This document shows positions 17,293-25,559 of a DNA stretch of 64,000 nt, piece after piece; position 1 is the first letter of the stretch; the number at the start of each line of letters is the position of its first letter. The notes beneath the pieces are model-generated. The model searched no databases, was not told the DNA's origin, and was given only the letters and a program-made list of their open reading frames with translations. Position numbers and translations under genes: made by a program. The stretch is from Pseudomonas sp. B21-048 (GTDB lineage: Bacteria; Pseudomonadota; Gammaproteobacteria; Pseudomonadales; Pseudomonadaceae): assembly GCF_024748615.1 (NCBI RefSeq), contig NZ_CP087168.1, positions 1,426,001 through 1,490,000 on the forward strand. Direction: 5' to 3'.

Positions 17293-19575
17293 CTAAGCAA
17301 TAAACTTGAATGTATCAAAGTGAATCAAGTCGTTGTTGTTGGAAGTTATCTCCATTTTTTTTATTCCTGTAGCTGAAAAGGAAAATAACAATGGCTGGAA
17401 CAATGGATTTGGCTGCAAAGCCGTTGCTCCTAGACGGTTTCCATTTTTGTCATAAAAGTAAACTATGTTCGTTGATTGCTGAGCCGCAGAATAATAGAAC
17501 TCCACCTTGGAGTATGTGTATTGGAAGTCGAAGAGTACTTTTGAAAAGCTCCAGCAATTGAGCGCTTTGCCGCTCATCGGGAGCGGATAATTATAATTTG
17601 GATTATTTATGTCTATAAATTTAGATGTTCCACTAATGTATGTGATTTTCATGGCTGGTGTGGTAATAACTCCTCCCACCCCAATACTTTGTACGGGGAT
17701 TTTATCAAAATCCTCCGATAATACTGGTTGCGATTCTACATTCTTTATCTCGTAGCTCCGCACTGGAAAACTCACTGCTGTTGCATAATTTGCCACGCGA
17801 TCGAAGTTCACCTTGAAAGTGATCTTTACGTCTTCGCCATCCTTGAGCTTGAGTAACCAATCGATCGACGCCCGCATGTTCAGCCCTGACGCAGAAGGAT
17901 GCGCAACCCCGTTCAACACAACTTCTTCGATCGGATTGCCGTTCTTGTCGATCCCGTCATACCGCAACCAGACAATTTGCCCCGGCTCCTGACCAAGCCA
18001 TGGCGCGATTGTCAGCTCATCGGTCGCTACCAGTTTAGAAACATCCAGTTCCTGCCCCGTCAGCCCGGCGATCAGCGGCATCGGCAACCGCAAATCCCCT
18101 TCCGCAATCTTCATCACAATTAACTTCAGCACGGGAGACTGCCCCACCAGTTGCCCGCCTCGATTCAGATTCCACCGCAACTCCACCGCCTTACCCTGCC
18201 GAGCCGCTAGAAATGCCGGAGTCAGCTTGGTATTGGTGCGTTTGTTGCCGTTGAACGCCACCAACGGAAACGGCGACGAACCGGCGGGCGGTTTGAGCTC
18301 CACCAACCGCGCCCGGTCCCCGTCCTGCGCCCCAAGATGCTCGACCCGAATGATCACCCCGTCCGAATATGCCAACACATCAATCGGGCTCACCGCCGGC
18401 GCCACCAGAGCCGGCGGCAGCAATTCAACGGTGCTTTGCCCCAGCACCTCGGCGGTGGTGGTTTTCGAGGCGGCGATGACTGCCCCGTTTCTCACCAATT
18501 CATACTTCGCCCGTACCACGCTGCCCGCAAGCACTTTGGCATTAGGCACCATCAGCTTGTAGGTGAACGGAATCCGCAAAACGTCCGCTTCCACCGTATG
18601 TTCCACGACGGCACCACTGATCGGTGTGGCGGTGTAGGACACGCGGATTTTGTCATTGGGCTGCCACTGTGGGGCAAAGGCATGCACTAATACCGTCAGG
18701 TCTTTCGTACCGAGTTTACTCAGGTCGATGGTGTTTGGGTCGTCGCTCGGATCGTCCGGGTCTTCGGCCAGATCCGGCGCGACCAGGCGCTGTTCTTTCA
18801 GGTGCACGTCCACCAGCTTGGCGCCTGACCACGGCGAGTCGGTGTCTGGGCCGTTGCCCAATTGGTCGGTGACGGTGTAGGAAAATGTGAAATTCGGGTG
18901 GTCGCCGGCCTGTACGAACATGGCTTCCTCGACCATCACGCAAATGGTCGTCAGTACATCGGAGGGGGCCGCGGGGGCTTCCGCGACCGTGACCGTGCGG
19001 TAGACATCCTTCCCGTTGCAGTTAAGCCAAATCACGTCATGCGCGCGGCAATAAGGGTAGGAAAAACACACCTGCACGCCCTGTTTCGCGCGGTCGGCAT
19101 CGATGCCGTCGTCGATCACGTCCTGCGGCAGGATGAGCTGGAGTTCGGAGTGGGCACCGTCTCCGGGGGTACGATCCTCCATGCCGGGTCGGATGGCGTT
19201 GTACAACAACGTCGCTGCCGGCGTGGAGGTGCCGATGTTCTGGCTGCCGCGGGTAATGGTGTACACAAGTTCATTGAGCCGGTCCGCCAACAGCAGGTTT
19301 TTCGGGACGTACAGGGTGTGGATGGCGTTCTCCTCGCCCTCGTTGATGGGCTTGCTCGCCACGGACTGCCCATTCAGTACCAGTGCGATGACATCGCCGG
19401 CATCCACCGTACCCGCGAGCGGTGGGTCGATATCCACTTTCAACCCCATGGGTCTGAGGTCATACACATGTTTTGGCACCCCATAATGGGCACCAACCAC
19501 CGACGTGGTGGCCTCGGGAATACGGGGTGGATACAGCGCCAGTGTGGTGTTGTCGGGCAATTCGGGTGTGCTCAT
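17293..19575 (-). CDS. Ig-like repeat protein 1 with variable C-terminal tip
   Basis: A 760-residue beta-rich protein with no signal peptide, transmembrane helix or RTX repeat. It shows successive Ig-like domains of about 100-120 residues, several ending in TVTDQLGN-type or YELVRNG-type strands. It is a paralogue of the protein at 20795: VIDDGIDADRAKQGVQVCFS aligns with VLKDGVSAARAAQGVEFGFT, and both have a DQLGN stretch about 80 residues later. The final 150 residues (nucleotides 17293-17740) are clearly AT-richer, look like a beta-sandwich (Asn, Tyr, Phe rich) and share nothing with the paralogue. ATG 19575 has GGAG 8 bases upstream. Function unknown; a cell-surface or toxin-like role is a guess. 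Confidence 0.75.
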   Translation of the reverse strand: MSTPELPDNTTLALYPPRIPEATTSVVGAHYGVPKHVYDLRPMGLKVDIDPPLAGTVDAGDVIALVLNGQSVASKPINEGEENAIHTLYVPKNLLLADRLNELVYTITRGSQNIGTSTPAATLLYNAIRPGMEDRTPGDGAHSELQLILPQDVIDDGIDADRAKQGVQVCFSYPYCRAHDVIWLNCNGKDVYRTVTVAEAPAAPSDVLTTICVMVEEAMFVQAGDHPNFTFSYTVTDQLGNGPDTDSPWSGAKLVDVHLKEQRLVAPDLAEDPDDPSDDPNTIDLSKLGTKDLTVLVHAFAPQWQPNDKIRVSYTATPISGAVVEHTVEADVLRIPFTYKLMVPNAKVLAGSVVRAKYELVRNGAVIAASKTTTAEVLGQSTVELLPPALVAPAVSPIDVLAYSDGVIIRVEHLGAQDGDRARLVELKPPAGSSPFPLVAFNGNKRTNTKLTPAFLAARQGKAVELRWNLNRGGQLVGQSPVLKLIVMKIAEGDLRLPMPLIAGLTGQELDVSKLVATDELTIAPWLGQEPGQIVWLRYDGIDKNGNPIEEVVLNGVAHPSASGLNMRASIDWLLKLKDGEDVKITFKVNFDRVANYATAVSFPVRSYEIKNVESQPVLSEDFDKIPVQSIGVGGVITTPAMKITYISGTSKFIDINNPNYNYPLPMSGKALNCWSFSKVLFDFQYTYSKVEFYYSAAQQSTNIVYFYDKNGNRLGATALQPNPLFQPLLFSFSATGIKKMEITSNNNDLIHFDTFKFIA

Positions 19576-19717
19576 GTCTGATGCTCCAGTGGTCGTGACG
19601 GACAGGAGTTATCAAGCAGCGATGCAGCACGTTTGACAACTGTCAGATCTGACAGGTAGAGGCCTGTTTCCGATGGGTGGTTATGCTCGGCTGCCGGATT
19701 TCGACCCTCGCCTGGCG

Positions 19718-19856
19718 AACCAGACCATCGACCTGGCGGCGTGAATCTGGCCAGCCATTACGGCGTAACGCCGGGAGCGGGCGGGCTGGTTGGCGACCAT
19801 CATCAATGGCATGTTGAATGATCATTCGTTGAAGGTGGAAGGTGGATACGGTGTAG
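19718..19856 (+). pseudogene. Duplicated remnant of the adhesin C-terminus
   Basis: Bases 19718-19856 repeat 16140-16289, the last 50 codons of the adhesin. The shared part starts AACCAGACCATCGACCTGGC and runs to the stop region. The copy has lost one base after the first 20 (frameshift, in-frame TGA), lost the segment encoding the Gly-Gly-Ala-Asp stretch, and gained a 6-base duplication (GGTGGAAGGTGG). It cannot be translated usefully. It marks the left edge of a segment duplication that continues through terminator, REP, DUF6124-type gene and leader. Confidence 0.9.
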
Positions 19857-19865
19857 ATCTGAAAC

Positions 19866-19903
19866 GAAAAAACCCGCCATCCCGGTGAGGGGATGGCGGG
19901 TTT
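19866..19903 (+). terminator. Duplicated copy of the adhesin terminator
   Basis: AACCCGCCATCC, loop, GGATGGCGGGTTT, matching 16301-16339 with a shorter T-run. It ends the remnant and may still stop minus-strand transcription leaving the second DUF6124-type gene, whose stop lies 42 bases away. Confidence 0.75.
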
Positions 19904-19927
19904 GATCGTTCCCACGCGTGAACGATC
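19904..19927. repeat. Collapsed REP remnant
   Basis: GATCGTTCCCACGC joined directly to GTGAACGATC: the outer ends of a REPIN with the middle deleted. It lies in the same relative position as the full REPIN at 16340. Confidence 0.8.
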
Positions 19928-19944
19928 AAGCGTCTGAGATCAGG

Positions 19945-20313
19945 TTATAGGGCCGGGTCGGCCTTCAGCTCCAGACTATCCTGCGCCCGATTCACCGCCA
20001 ACTCACCGAACATGATGAGCTGCGCGACGCCCAGTATCGTATTGCGCTGCGGCCCCTCCAGAAATCCGGCACAGTCACTGGCGATCACCTTGGCCGAGGC
20101 AAAGGACTCGCAGGCATTGGCCAGCAGCTCTTCGATGTCGATGTCCGGGGCAACGGTGTAAATCGTGCTCGGTTTGCGCGGGGGCTTGGGGGCGGACGGT
20201 TTGAGGTAGTAATCGAGGGCGCGCTCGGCGGCTTCGTTGAGTTTTTTGGAATCTGGGGTTTCGTAGGGGGAAACATCGTCGGTTTCGGGTGGGTTGGGTG
20301 TGATTTTGAACAT
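19945..20313 (-). CDS. Small DUF6124-type protein 2 (C4-like RNA controlled)
   Basis: A 122-residue paralogue of the 16476 protein: MFKITPNPPETDDVSPYETP then SKKLNEAAERALDYYLKP, with PRKPSTIY conserved and the second half rewritten (LLANACESFASAKVIASDCA). ATG 20313 has AGGAG at 20321-20325. The bases TGTAGG (20328-20323) covering that site are complementary to the loop of its own upstream C4-like RNA and not to that of copy 1. The gene follows the second Ig-like protein at the same distance as copy 1 follows the first. Function unknown. Confidence 0.85.
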   Translation of the reverse strand: MFKITPNPPETDDVSPYETPDSKKLNEAAERALDYYLKPSAPKPPRKPSTIYTVAPDIDIEELLANACESFASAKVIASDCAGFLEGPQRNTILGVAQLIMFGELAVNRAQDSLELKADPAL

Positions 20314-20322
20314 GGTGAAACT

Positions 20323-20358
20323 CCTACAAGAAATGGAGCCACCAAGACCTGTCGCTAA
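20323..20358 (-). promoter_or_regulatory. Target site a2'-b2' over the ribosome-binding site, copy 2
   Basis: TTAGCGA (20358-20352), in the loop of a CCTG/CAGG hairpin, and TGTAGG (20328-20323), overlapping the Shine-Dalgarno AGGAG. They pair with TCGCTAA (20393-20387, 7 bases) and CCTACA (20405-20400, 6 bases) of the C4-like RNA. Sequence differs from copy 1 but complementarity is kept. Confidence 0.8.
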
Positions 20359-20367
20359 TCAGGTAAG

Positions 20368-20444
20368 GGTGGCGGCTGCACGCAGGTTAGCGAACCGGGT
20401 GTAGGCGCCCGGCAGACCCGAAAGTCTCCCGCGCACAGCCGCCA
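20368..20444 (-). ncRNA. C4-like antisense RNA, copy 2
   Basis: A 77-nt domain, the length reported for phage C4 RNA. Closing helix GGCGGCTGTGCG with CGTGCAGCCGCC; hairpin AGACT-UUCG-GGTCT; hairpin CCGGG...CCCGG with loop CGCCTACA (20407-20400, segment b); then TCGCTAA (20393-20387, segment a). Relative to copy 1 the helices carry paired changes while the antisense segments are rewritten together with their targets. This is what selection for self-recognition without cross-talk would leave. Confidence 0.82.
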
Positions 20445-20496
20445 TGACATCAATCGCAGACATGAACAATCTGCAAGAGAGTTTGGAGCGCTGTTG

Positions 20497-20550
20497 CGCC
20501 TACAAAGGTTCGGGTCGCTAAACCCGATCGCTGATTCGTCAGCGACCGGG
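20497..20550 (-). promoter_or_regulatory. Leader hairpin and target site a1'-b1', copy 2
   Basis: Hairpin CCCGGTCGCTG...CAGCGATCGGG (20550-20523), then TTAGCGA (20521-20515, a1') and TGTAGGCG (20504-20497, b1'). The latter is an 8-base perfect complement of loop b. The GGCG of b1' starts a GGCGC-AACA-GCGCT hairpin, as in copy 1. No T-run follows, so the attenuator seen in copy 1 is absent or of another kind. Confidence 0.75.
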
Positions 20551-20569
20551 AAACGATAGAGCCCGACCC

Positions 20570-20690
20570 TTAGGCGCACAAGCCGGCGGATTCTGGCGCA
20601 GTCGTAGGCAGCGGCGCAAGAATGTGTAGCCTGAGTGAGTGTCTGGAGATGTCTTTTAAACATCGCTGTTTATTGCTCACGCATGTCTCA
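20570..20690 (-). promoter_or_regulatory. Conserved promoter block of the small gene leader, copy 2
   Basis: Matches 17100-17215: palindrome GATGTTTAAAAGACATC (20664-20648), CTCACTCAGGCTACACAT, and GCGCCAGAATCCGCCGG. A candidate -10 (TACACAT) and a dimer-type operator are suggested by conservation alone. Confidence 0.5.
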
Positions 20691-20736
20691 CAGGACGCCA
20701 AAACGGACAGATAAATACGAATAAATAGATCTGTCC

Positions 20737-20788
20737 CATTAAGCTATTAAGCTTTCATTAAGCTTTCATTAAGCTTTCATTAAGCTTT
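20737..20788. repeat. 11-bp tandem repeat next to the Ig-like gene 2 stop
   Basis: About four and a half copies of CATTAAGCTTT (the first two shortened to 9 and 10 bases) end 6 bases before the stop codon of the adjacent gene (20797-20795 on the minus strand). Each unit is a near-palindrome around AAGCTT. Copy number may vary by slippage. Confidence 0.9.
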
Positions 20789-20794
20789 CGGTTC

Positions 20795-23488
20795 TTATTC
20801 GATGTCTACCAGCTGCGCAGCCACAATTGTGCTGTCTTCCGAATCTTCGGCAACGCCCAGCCCTCCCATTGCGCCCGCACTTTTGAGAGAAAAACTAAGT
20901 CCGTGATAGGGATCCGCAGTTTGAGGTAGCCATCCAAAGGATCGAGTATCAGTGTTGTAAACCTCAGCAGAGGCTCCACTGGTCACGCCGGTCCAGGCAT
21001 TGGCGAAGTGTGGATACGTTGGGCCTGCCCTCCATTTAAACAAAGGCTGGAAGAAGCAGCGAGCCATGACTGCCCGAATCTGTGGCGTCAGGCTGACTTC
21101 CCCCCGTTGAGCCAGCGATTGAGTGTACCTGGCGTAGGTCCAGCCGACGCCGCCATGTACAAGCAGGGAGTAAATATTCGAAACGGCCACGGAGTAGCTG
21201 ACCCGCGCATTGCTTTGATCTGTGATGGTAATGGTGGCGGTACCATTGCCCATACCCGTGACTTTGCCATTGGCGTCCACGGTTGCGACCTGCTGATTTG
21301 ATGATTGATAGTGATAAGAGGGTTTGCCGCCAGATGCCTGGCGTAGAGCGGTATTACCTATTGCGTCGACGCCATTGAGATTCGGGCAATAGCTACTTCT
21401 CACCATCACCCCATCTAACCGGAGCATTGAGGTATCAACGCTCAGTGGCAGCGTAACGGTCAAGGTGCGTACGTTTGAATACACTGGGGCGCTGTGATAG
21501 AGCGATTGGGCGTACAAGCGGTGTGCGCCCGACTCTAAGGTTATGGTGAGGTCCCAGTCCCCCGTCGTCGCATGGGCAATCGCCGTACCCTTGGAAACAG
21601 CGCTGGCGCCACTACCGTCAAAAATCTCGACTGGCTGGCCGTTGCTCGCCTTACCCTTGAGTTTCAATGTGGTGCTGGTGGTGCTGGTACCCTCCTGCAC
21701 TTCGACGTTGTTGGCGTCCAGCACATTGACCAGCGTCGGCACGATCACGGCCACCACCGTCAGGTTGCGCACGTTGGAGTAAACGGGGGTGGGGTGATAG
21801 CGCGACTGGGCATACAAGCGGCAACCGCCCACCGGCACGGTGATCGTGTGCTCCCAGTCCCCCGTCGTCGCATGGGCAGTCGCTGTACCCTTGGACACCG
21901 CACTCGAGCCGCTGCCGTCGAAGATTTCGACCTGCTGGCCATTGCTCGCCTTGCCCTTGAGTTTCAATGTGGTGCTGGTGGTGTTGGTGCCCTCCGGCAC
22001 TTCGACATTATTGGCGTCCAGCACATTGACCAGCGTCGGCACCACCAGCTCCACCGCCTTGATGGTATAGAGGCGATCCGGAAACACTGTGGCTGTGGCC
22101 GGGTTGTTGCTCTTGTCCAGCGACACCTTGAACTTGATCGTCAGCGTGGAGCCGTGCCCGAGTTGCTTGAGGTAGCTGTTGGCCAGCGGTTTAGGCCAGA
22201 ACCCCTGGTTGACCCACGTTGAATTGACCTGAGAGCCCCCACCATTCCAGATCGTCTGGTTGAGGAGGCTACCGTCGGCTTTCGTTCCTTCGAGTGTCAT
22301 CCAGACTTGTTGGCCCACCTCAATCAGTGTCCAGAGCAATCCGTGAATGGTGGCGTTTGCAGTGCCCAGCGCCATCACGTCCAGAAAGTTGTTGGCGTCG
22401 GCCTCGACGATTTTCGGCGGGATCAGCGCCGTCGCCGGCAGCGTCTGGATGTTCAGCGGCAAAGGCAATGAGGTGGTGGGTTTGCCGTTGCGTTCGACGA
22501 CGTAGGTGACGGTCACCTGTTTGCCCAAGCTGTAGGCCAGCACCGAGCGCGGCACGGCGATTTCCAGACCGGCGCTGACCAGCCGCTGCGGGCTGGTGTA
22601 GGCGCCCGCTACCGGCGTGCCGGCCGCGCCTTGCCAGATCACGCTCAGCGTGTCGGTGGGCAGCAGCGGGCCCTGCGGCACCAGCACCCGGACTTCCGGC
22701 TGGGTCGGGCTGAAGTTGGTGCCGGTCTGGCCCTTGACGGTCGGGGCCGACAGGTCAAGTCGGTCGAGATGAATGTCCAGCCGCTTCTCCGGGGATTTGA
22801 CCCGGTTACCCAATTGGTCGATGACATAGAACTCGGCCACCGTACTCGGGTTGTCGCCCGCTTTCTGGAACGTGTCGGTGAACAGTGTGTGGGTGATTGG
22901 CGCCGTGCCGTCGGGGACGTTGAAACTGACCTGGGTGTCGCCCAACGGAAATTGGATGCGGTCATAGTTGCGCCGGTTGGCATAGGTGAACCCGAACTCC
23001 ACCCCTTGCGCCGCCCGTGCGGCGCTGACACCGTCCTTGAGCACGTCGGCCGGGATTACCAGATCCAGGTTGTCTACAGGCCGTAGGTGATACAGCACCA
23101 GCAGATCCCGAGAGGATTCGGAGTTTCCCCCGACACGGGTGACCACGTAATGCAGACGGTTGACGCCATGCATCAAATTCCCGTGTGGCAGGTACAGACG
23201 TTGGCGCAACGTTTCCTCTCCCGGCTTGACGGTCTGGCCTGCTCCCGGGACGAGATCGCCGTTGCAATACAAATCCACGTGATCATCGACCGCCATGGTC
23301 CAGGAGCGCAGCTGCAACTCGGTCCAGGGATCGACCATGCATTGAAGGCCCTGGGCCTGGCCATCGTAAAGGGCTTTGGGAATGCCACCGTGGGCGATGC
23401 CGTCCGGTTTCACCGGGGTGACCCAGCCCTGGATGATCACGGGATGCAGCATAAACAATTCGTTCAATACGGCGGACTGGATATCCAT
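20795..23488 (-). CDS. Ig-like repeat protein 2 with Big_2 domain and variable tip
   Basis: An 897-residue protein starting MDIQSAVLNELFMLHPVIIQ, with AGGAG 6 bases before ATG 23488 (a second ATG at 23491 is only 3 bases away). The N-terminal 480 residues align with the protein at 17293. Then come two near-identical 100-residue repeats (each VPTLVNVLDANNVEV, TTSTTLKLKGKASNGQ, HATTGDW), nucleotides about 21470-22070. A Big_2-type Ig domain (ATVDANGKVTGMGNGTATIT) follows, then a unique tail of about 130 residues. No signal peptide, so secretion route and role are open. It lies upstream of the second leader and DUF6124-type gene. Confidence 0.75.
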   Translation of the reverse strand: MDIQSAVLNELFMLHPVIIQGWVTPVKPDGIAHGGIPKALYDGQAQGLQCMVDPWTELQLRSWTMAVDDHVDLYCNGDLVPGAGQTVKPGEETLRQRLYLPHGNLMHGVNRLHYVVTRVGGNSESSRDLLVLYHLRPVDNLDLVIPADVLKDGVSAARAAQGVEFGFTYANRRNYDRIQFPLGDTQVSFNVPDGTAPITHTLFTDTFQKAGDNPSTVAEFYVIDQLGNRVKSPEKRLDIHLDRLDLSAPTVKGQTGTNFSPTQPEVRVLVPQGPLLPTDTLSVIWQGAAGTPVAGAYTSPQRLVSAGLEIAVPRSVLAYSLGKQVTVTYVVERNGKPTTSLPLPLNIQTLPATALIPPKIVEADANNFLDVMALGTANATIHGLLWTLIEVGQQVWMTLEGTKADGSLLNQTIWNGGGSQVNSTWVNQGFWPKPLANSYLKQLGHGSTLTIKFKVSLDKSNNPATATVFPDRLYTIKAVELVVPTLVNVLDANNVEVPEGTNTTSTTLKLKGKASNGQQVEIFDGSGSSAVSKGTATAHATTGDWEHTITVPVGGCRLYAQSRYHPTPVYSNVRNLTVVAVIVPTLVNVLDANNVEVQEGTSTTSTTLKLKGKASNGQPVEIFDGSGASAVSKGTAIAHATTGDWDLTITLESGAHRLYAQSLYHSAPVYSNVRTLTVTLPLSVDTSMLRLDGVMVRSSYCPNLNGVDAIGNTALRQASGGKPSYHYQSSNQQVATVDANGKVTGMGNGTATITITDQSNARVSYSVAVSNIYSLLVHGGVGWTYARYTQSLAQRGEVSLTPQIRAVMARCFFQPLFKWRAGPTYPHFANAWTGVTSGASAEVYNTDTRSFGWLPQTADPYHGLSFSLKSAGAMGGLGVAEDSEDSTIVAAQLVDIE

Positions 23489-23618
23489 CATGTTCTCCTG
23501 GAAGGTGACAAGCCCTGAGTCCTCTCGGGACGCGGGGTTATCACACACCAGGCTGGGGAGGCTGGCTACTGTCAGATCTGACAGGGAGTGCACAGTTTAA
23601 GACGAGCGGTCGAATCCT

Positions 23619-25559
23619 TTACATCGGCTCCGGCGGCCCAATCAACCGCCCCATCACCCCAAACAACCCCAGCTCTCGAATCACTTCCAGCTCCCCCTGC
23701 GTCTCCACCATCTCCGCAATCAAGGGCAAATCAATGCTGTTGGTCGCCCGAAAAATGGCCTCGATGAACAACCGCTTATCACCTTGCTCATCAATGCCAC
23801 GGAGATACGCCCCGTCGATTTTCAAGTAAGCCAACCCCAATTGAGTCAGGTTGCCAATCTGGCTGAAGCTGCCGCCGAAGTGCTGCAAACCGATGCGGTA
23901 GCCGGTGTTGAGCAGGCTATGGCTCAGGCGTTGCAGCTCTTCGGGGGGCGGCAGTTGGCGTTCGTCGATTTCCAGGGTCAGCAGTGGCGCCAGTTCCGGC
24001 AGTGATTCAAGGATGTCGCAGATTAGTTTCAGCTGGGTCTGATCGCGCAGGGTGTTGCCGGACAGGCTCAGGGCGAGCGGCCAACGGTTGGCGGCGAGGT
24101 ATTCGAGGGTGGTTTCGAGCATCGCCAGGTCGAATCGCGCCGACCAGCCAAGGCGTTCGATCCATGGCAGGAAATGCCCGGCGGCAATTGCTTCGCCCTG
24201 CGGGTCGAGCAGGCGCGCGAGGACTTTGTGATGCAGCACCTGGCTGGTGTCGGTGCATTGCACCACCGGTTGGAAATACAGCTGCATCTTGCCCTCGGTC
24301 AGCGCGTCGTCGATCCAGCTGCGCCAATCGCGTTGAGAATGATTTGGCGCGGTATCGGCGTGGTCCAGGTACATCCAGGGTCGCTCGGGATGTTGCCGAA
24401 CCTGAGTCAATGCCTGATCGAGGCGCAGCAGCACGTTGCTGGCCGATTCGCCGGGGTGATAAGGGACCACGCCCAAGTGCGCCACCGGCATGCAATCGCT
24501 GGCACCGGTCAGGCGCAGGTTTTCCAGAGTGGCGCTGATTTCGGAGGCCAGGCGTGCGGCATCCTTAGTGTCCAGGCCCGGGGTCAGCAAGCTGAATTCG
24601 CCACCGCGATTGCGCGCCGCAAGCCAGGTTCGACGTTCCGGCGGCTGCGTCAGGCGTTTGAGCAATTCGCCAACGGCGCCAATCAGGGTATCGGTGCGCT
24701 GGCCGCCCAGACGTTGGTTGAGGCCGATCAGGTCATTGATCCGCAGCATTAGCAAATGGCCGTCGCGGCTTTGCTCTGAAACCAGTAGTTCGTCGGCCAG
24801 TTGCTCATCCAGCAAGCGCCGGTTGGCCAGACCCGTAAGACTGTCCTGATAAGATTCGGACCGCAGTTTTTCACTGCGCGCAGCCTCTTCTTCGAACAGT
24901 GCCTTGAGCTTTTCCACCATCTGGTTCATGGCCTGCACCACGCGTTTGAGTTCCGGTGTGCGTGGCAGATTCGGCAAACTGCGGAACTCGCGTTTGCTGA
25001 TGGCTTCGGCCTGTTTGACCATTTTGTCGAGTGGCCGCAGTTGCCGACGCAACAGCCAGCCACCAAACACTGCGCTGAGCAGTCCGCAAATCAGCAGCCA
25101 GATCAAGCTGCCAAGGGTGCTGTCCCAGAGTTTGGCCAGGGCGAATTGCGGATTGCTCAGCACTTCGACACGCGCCGCTTGTTTCCAGCCACGCATGATC
25201 AGGGCATCACCACCCTGTGGACGCAGGTTCACCAGGCTGACGAACCAGCCGGGAACGCCTTCGATTTGCGTCGGTGCGTTGCGTTCCACCAACACCCGTT
25301 CATCCACAATATTGACGACCCGAATGCTGCTGAAGTAGCCGCTGTCGAAAATCGAGCTGACCATCAGTTCGATCATCGCCGGGTCGTCGAGCTGCGCGGT
25401 CAATGACAAGCCCAGTGCCGTGGCGGCGTCCTGGGCGTGGGAGCGCAATTGGCCGAGCATCTGTTCGCGAGCGCTTTCCAGGCTGACAAAAAAGTTGCCG
25501 CTAAAGGCCACCAGCAAGAACAGGCAAATGGCGAGAAACAACTGTTTGCGCAGTGACAT
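23619..25559 (-). CDS. LapD-like c-di-GMP receptor (inactive GGDEF-EAL)
   Basis: A 646-residue inner membrane protein: helix 1 at 5-25, a LapD/MoxY-type periplasmic domain (about 26-148, with SLESAREQMLGQLRSHAQDA), helix 2 at 150-170, HAMP (about 170-225), a degenerate GGDEF domain (RGGEF at 318-322) and a degenerate EAL domain in which the catalytic motif reads KVLARL (445-450). LapD binds c-di-GMP in the EAL domain and sequesters the periplasmic protease LapG, keeping adhesin on the surface. I start at ATG 25559, 6 bases after GGAG. The partner gene just upstream is a broken lapG. Confidence 0.9.
   Translation of the reverse strand: MSLRKQLFLAICLFLLVAFSGNFFVSLESAREQMLGQLRSHAQDAATALGLSLTAQLDDPAMIELMVSSIFDSGYFSSIRVVNIVDERVLVERNAPTQIEGVPGWFVSLVNLRPQGGDALIMRGWKQAARVEVLSNPQFALAKLWDSTLGSLIWLLICGLLSAVFGGWLLRRQLRPLDKMVKQAEAISKREFRSLPNLPRTPELKRVVQAMNQMVEKLKALFEEEAARSEKLRSESYQDSLTGLANRRLLDEQLADELLVSEQSRDGHLLMLRINDLIGLNQRLGGQRTDTLIGAVGELLKRLTQPPERRTWLAARNRGGEFSLLTPGLDTKDAARLASEISATLENLRLTGASDCMPVAHLGVVPYHPGESASNVLLRLDQALTQVRQHPERPWMYLDHADTAPNHSQRDWRSWIDDALTEGKMQLYFQPVVQCTDTSQVLHHKVLARLLDPQGEAIAAGHFLPWIERLGWSARFDLAMLETTLEYLAANRWPLALSLSGNTLRDQTQLKLICDILESLPELAPLLTLEIDERQLPPPEELQRLSHSLLNTGYRIGLQHFGGSFSQIGNLTQLGLAYLKIDGAYLRGIDEQGDKRLFIEAIFRATNSIDLPLIAEMVETQGELEVIRELGLFGVMGRLIGPPEPM

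Noticed and set aside
20355..20663. 102-codon frame through the second RNA leader
   Set aside because: Its apparent conservation with the first leader follows RNA helices and antisense segments, not codon structure; covariation explains it better.
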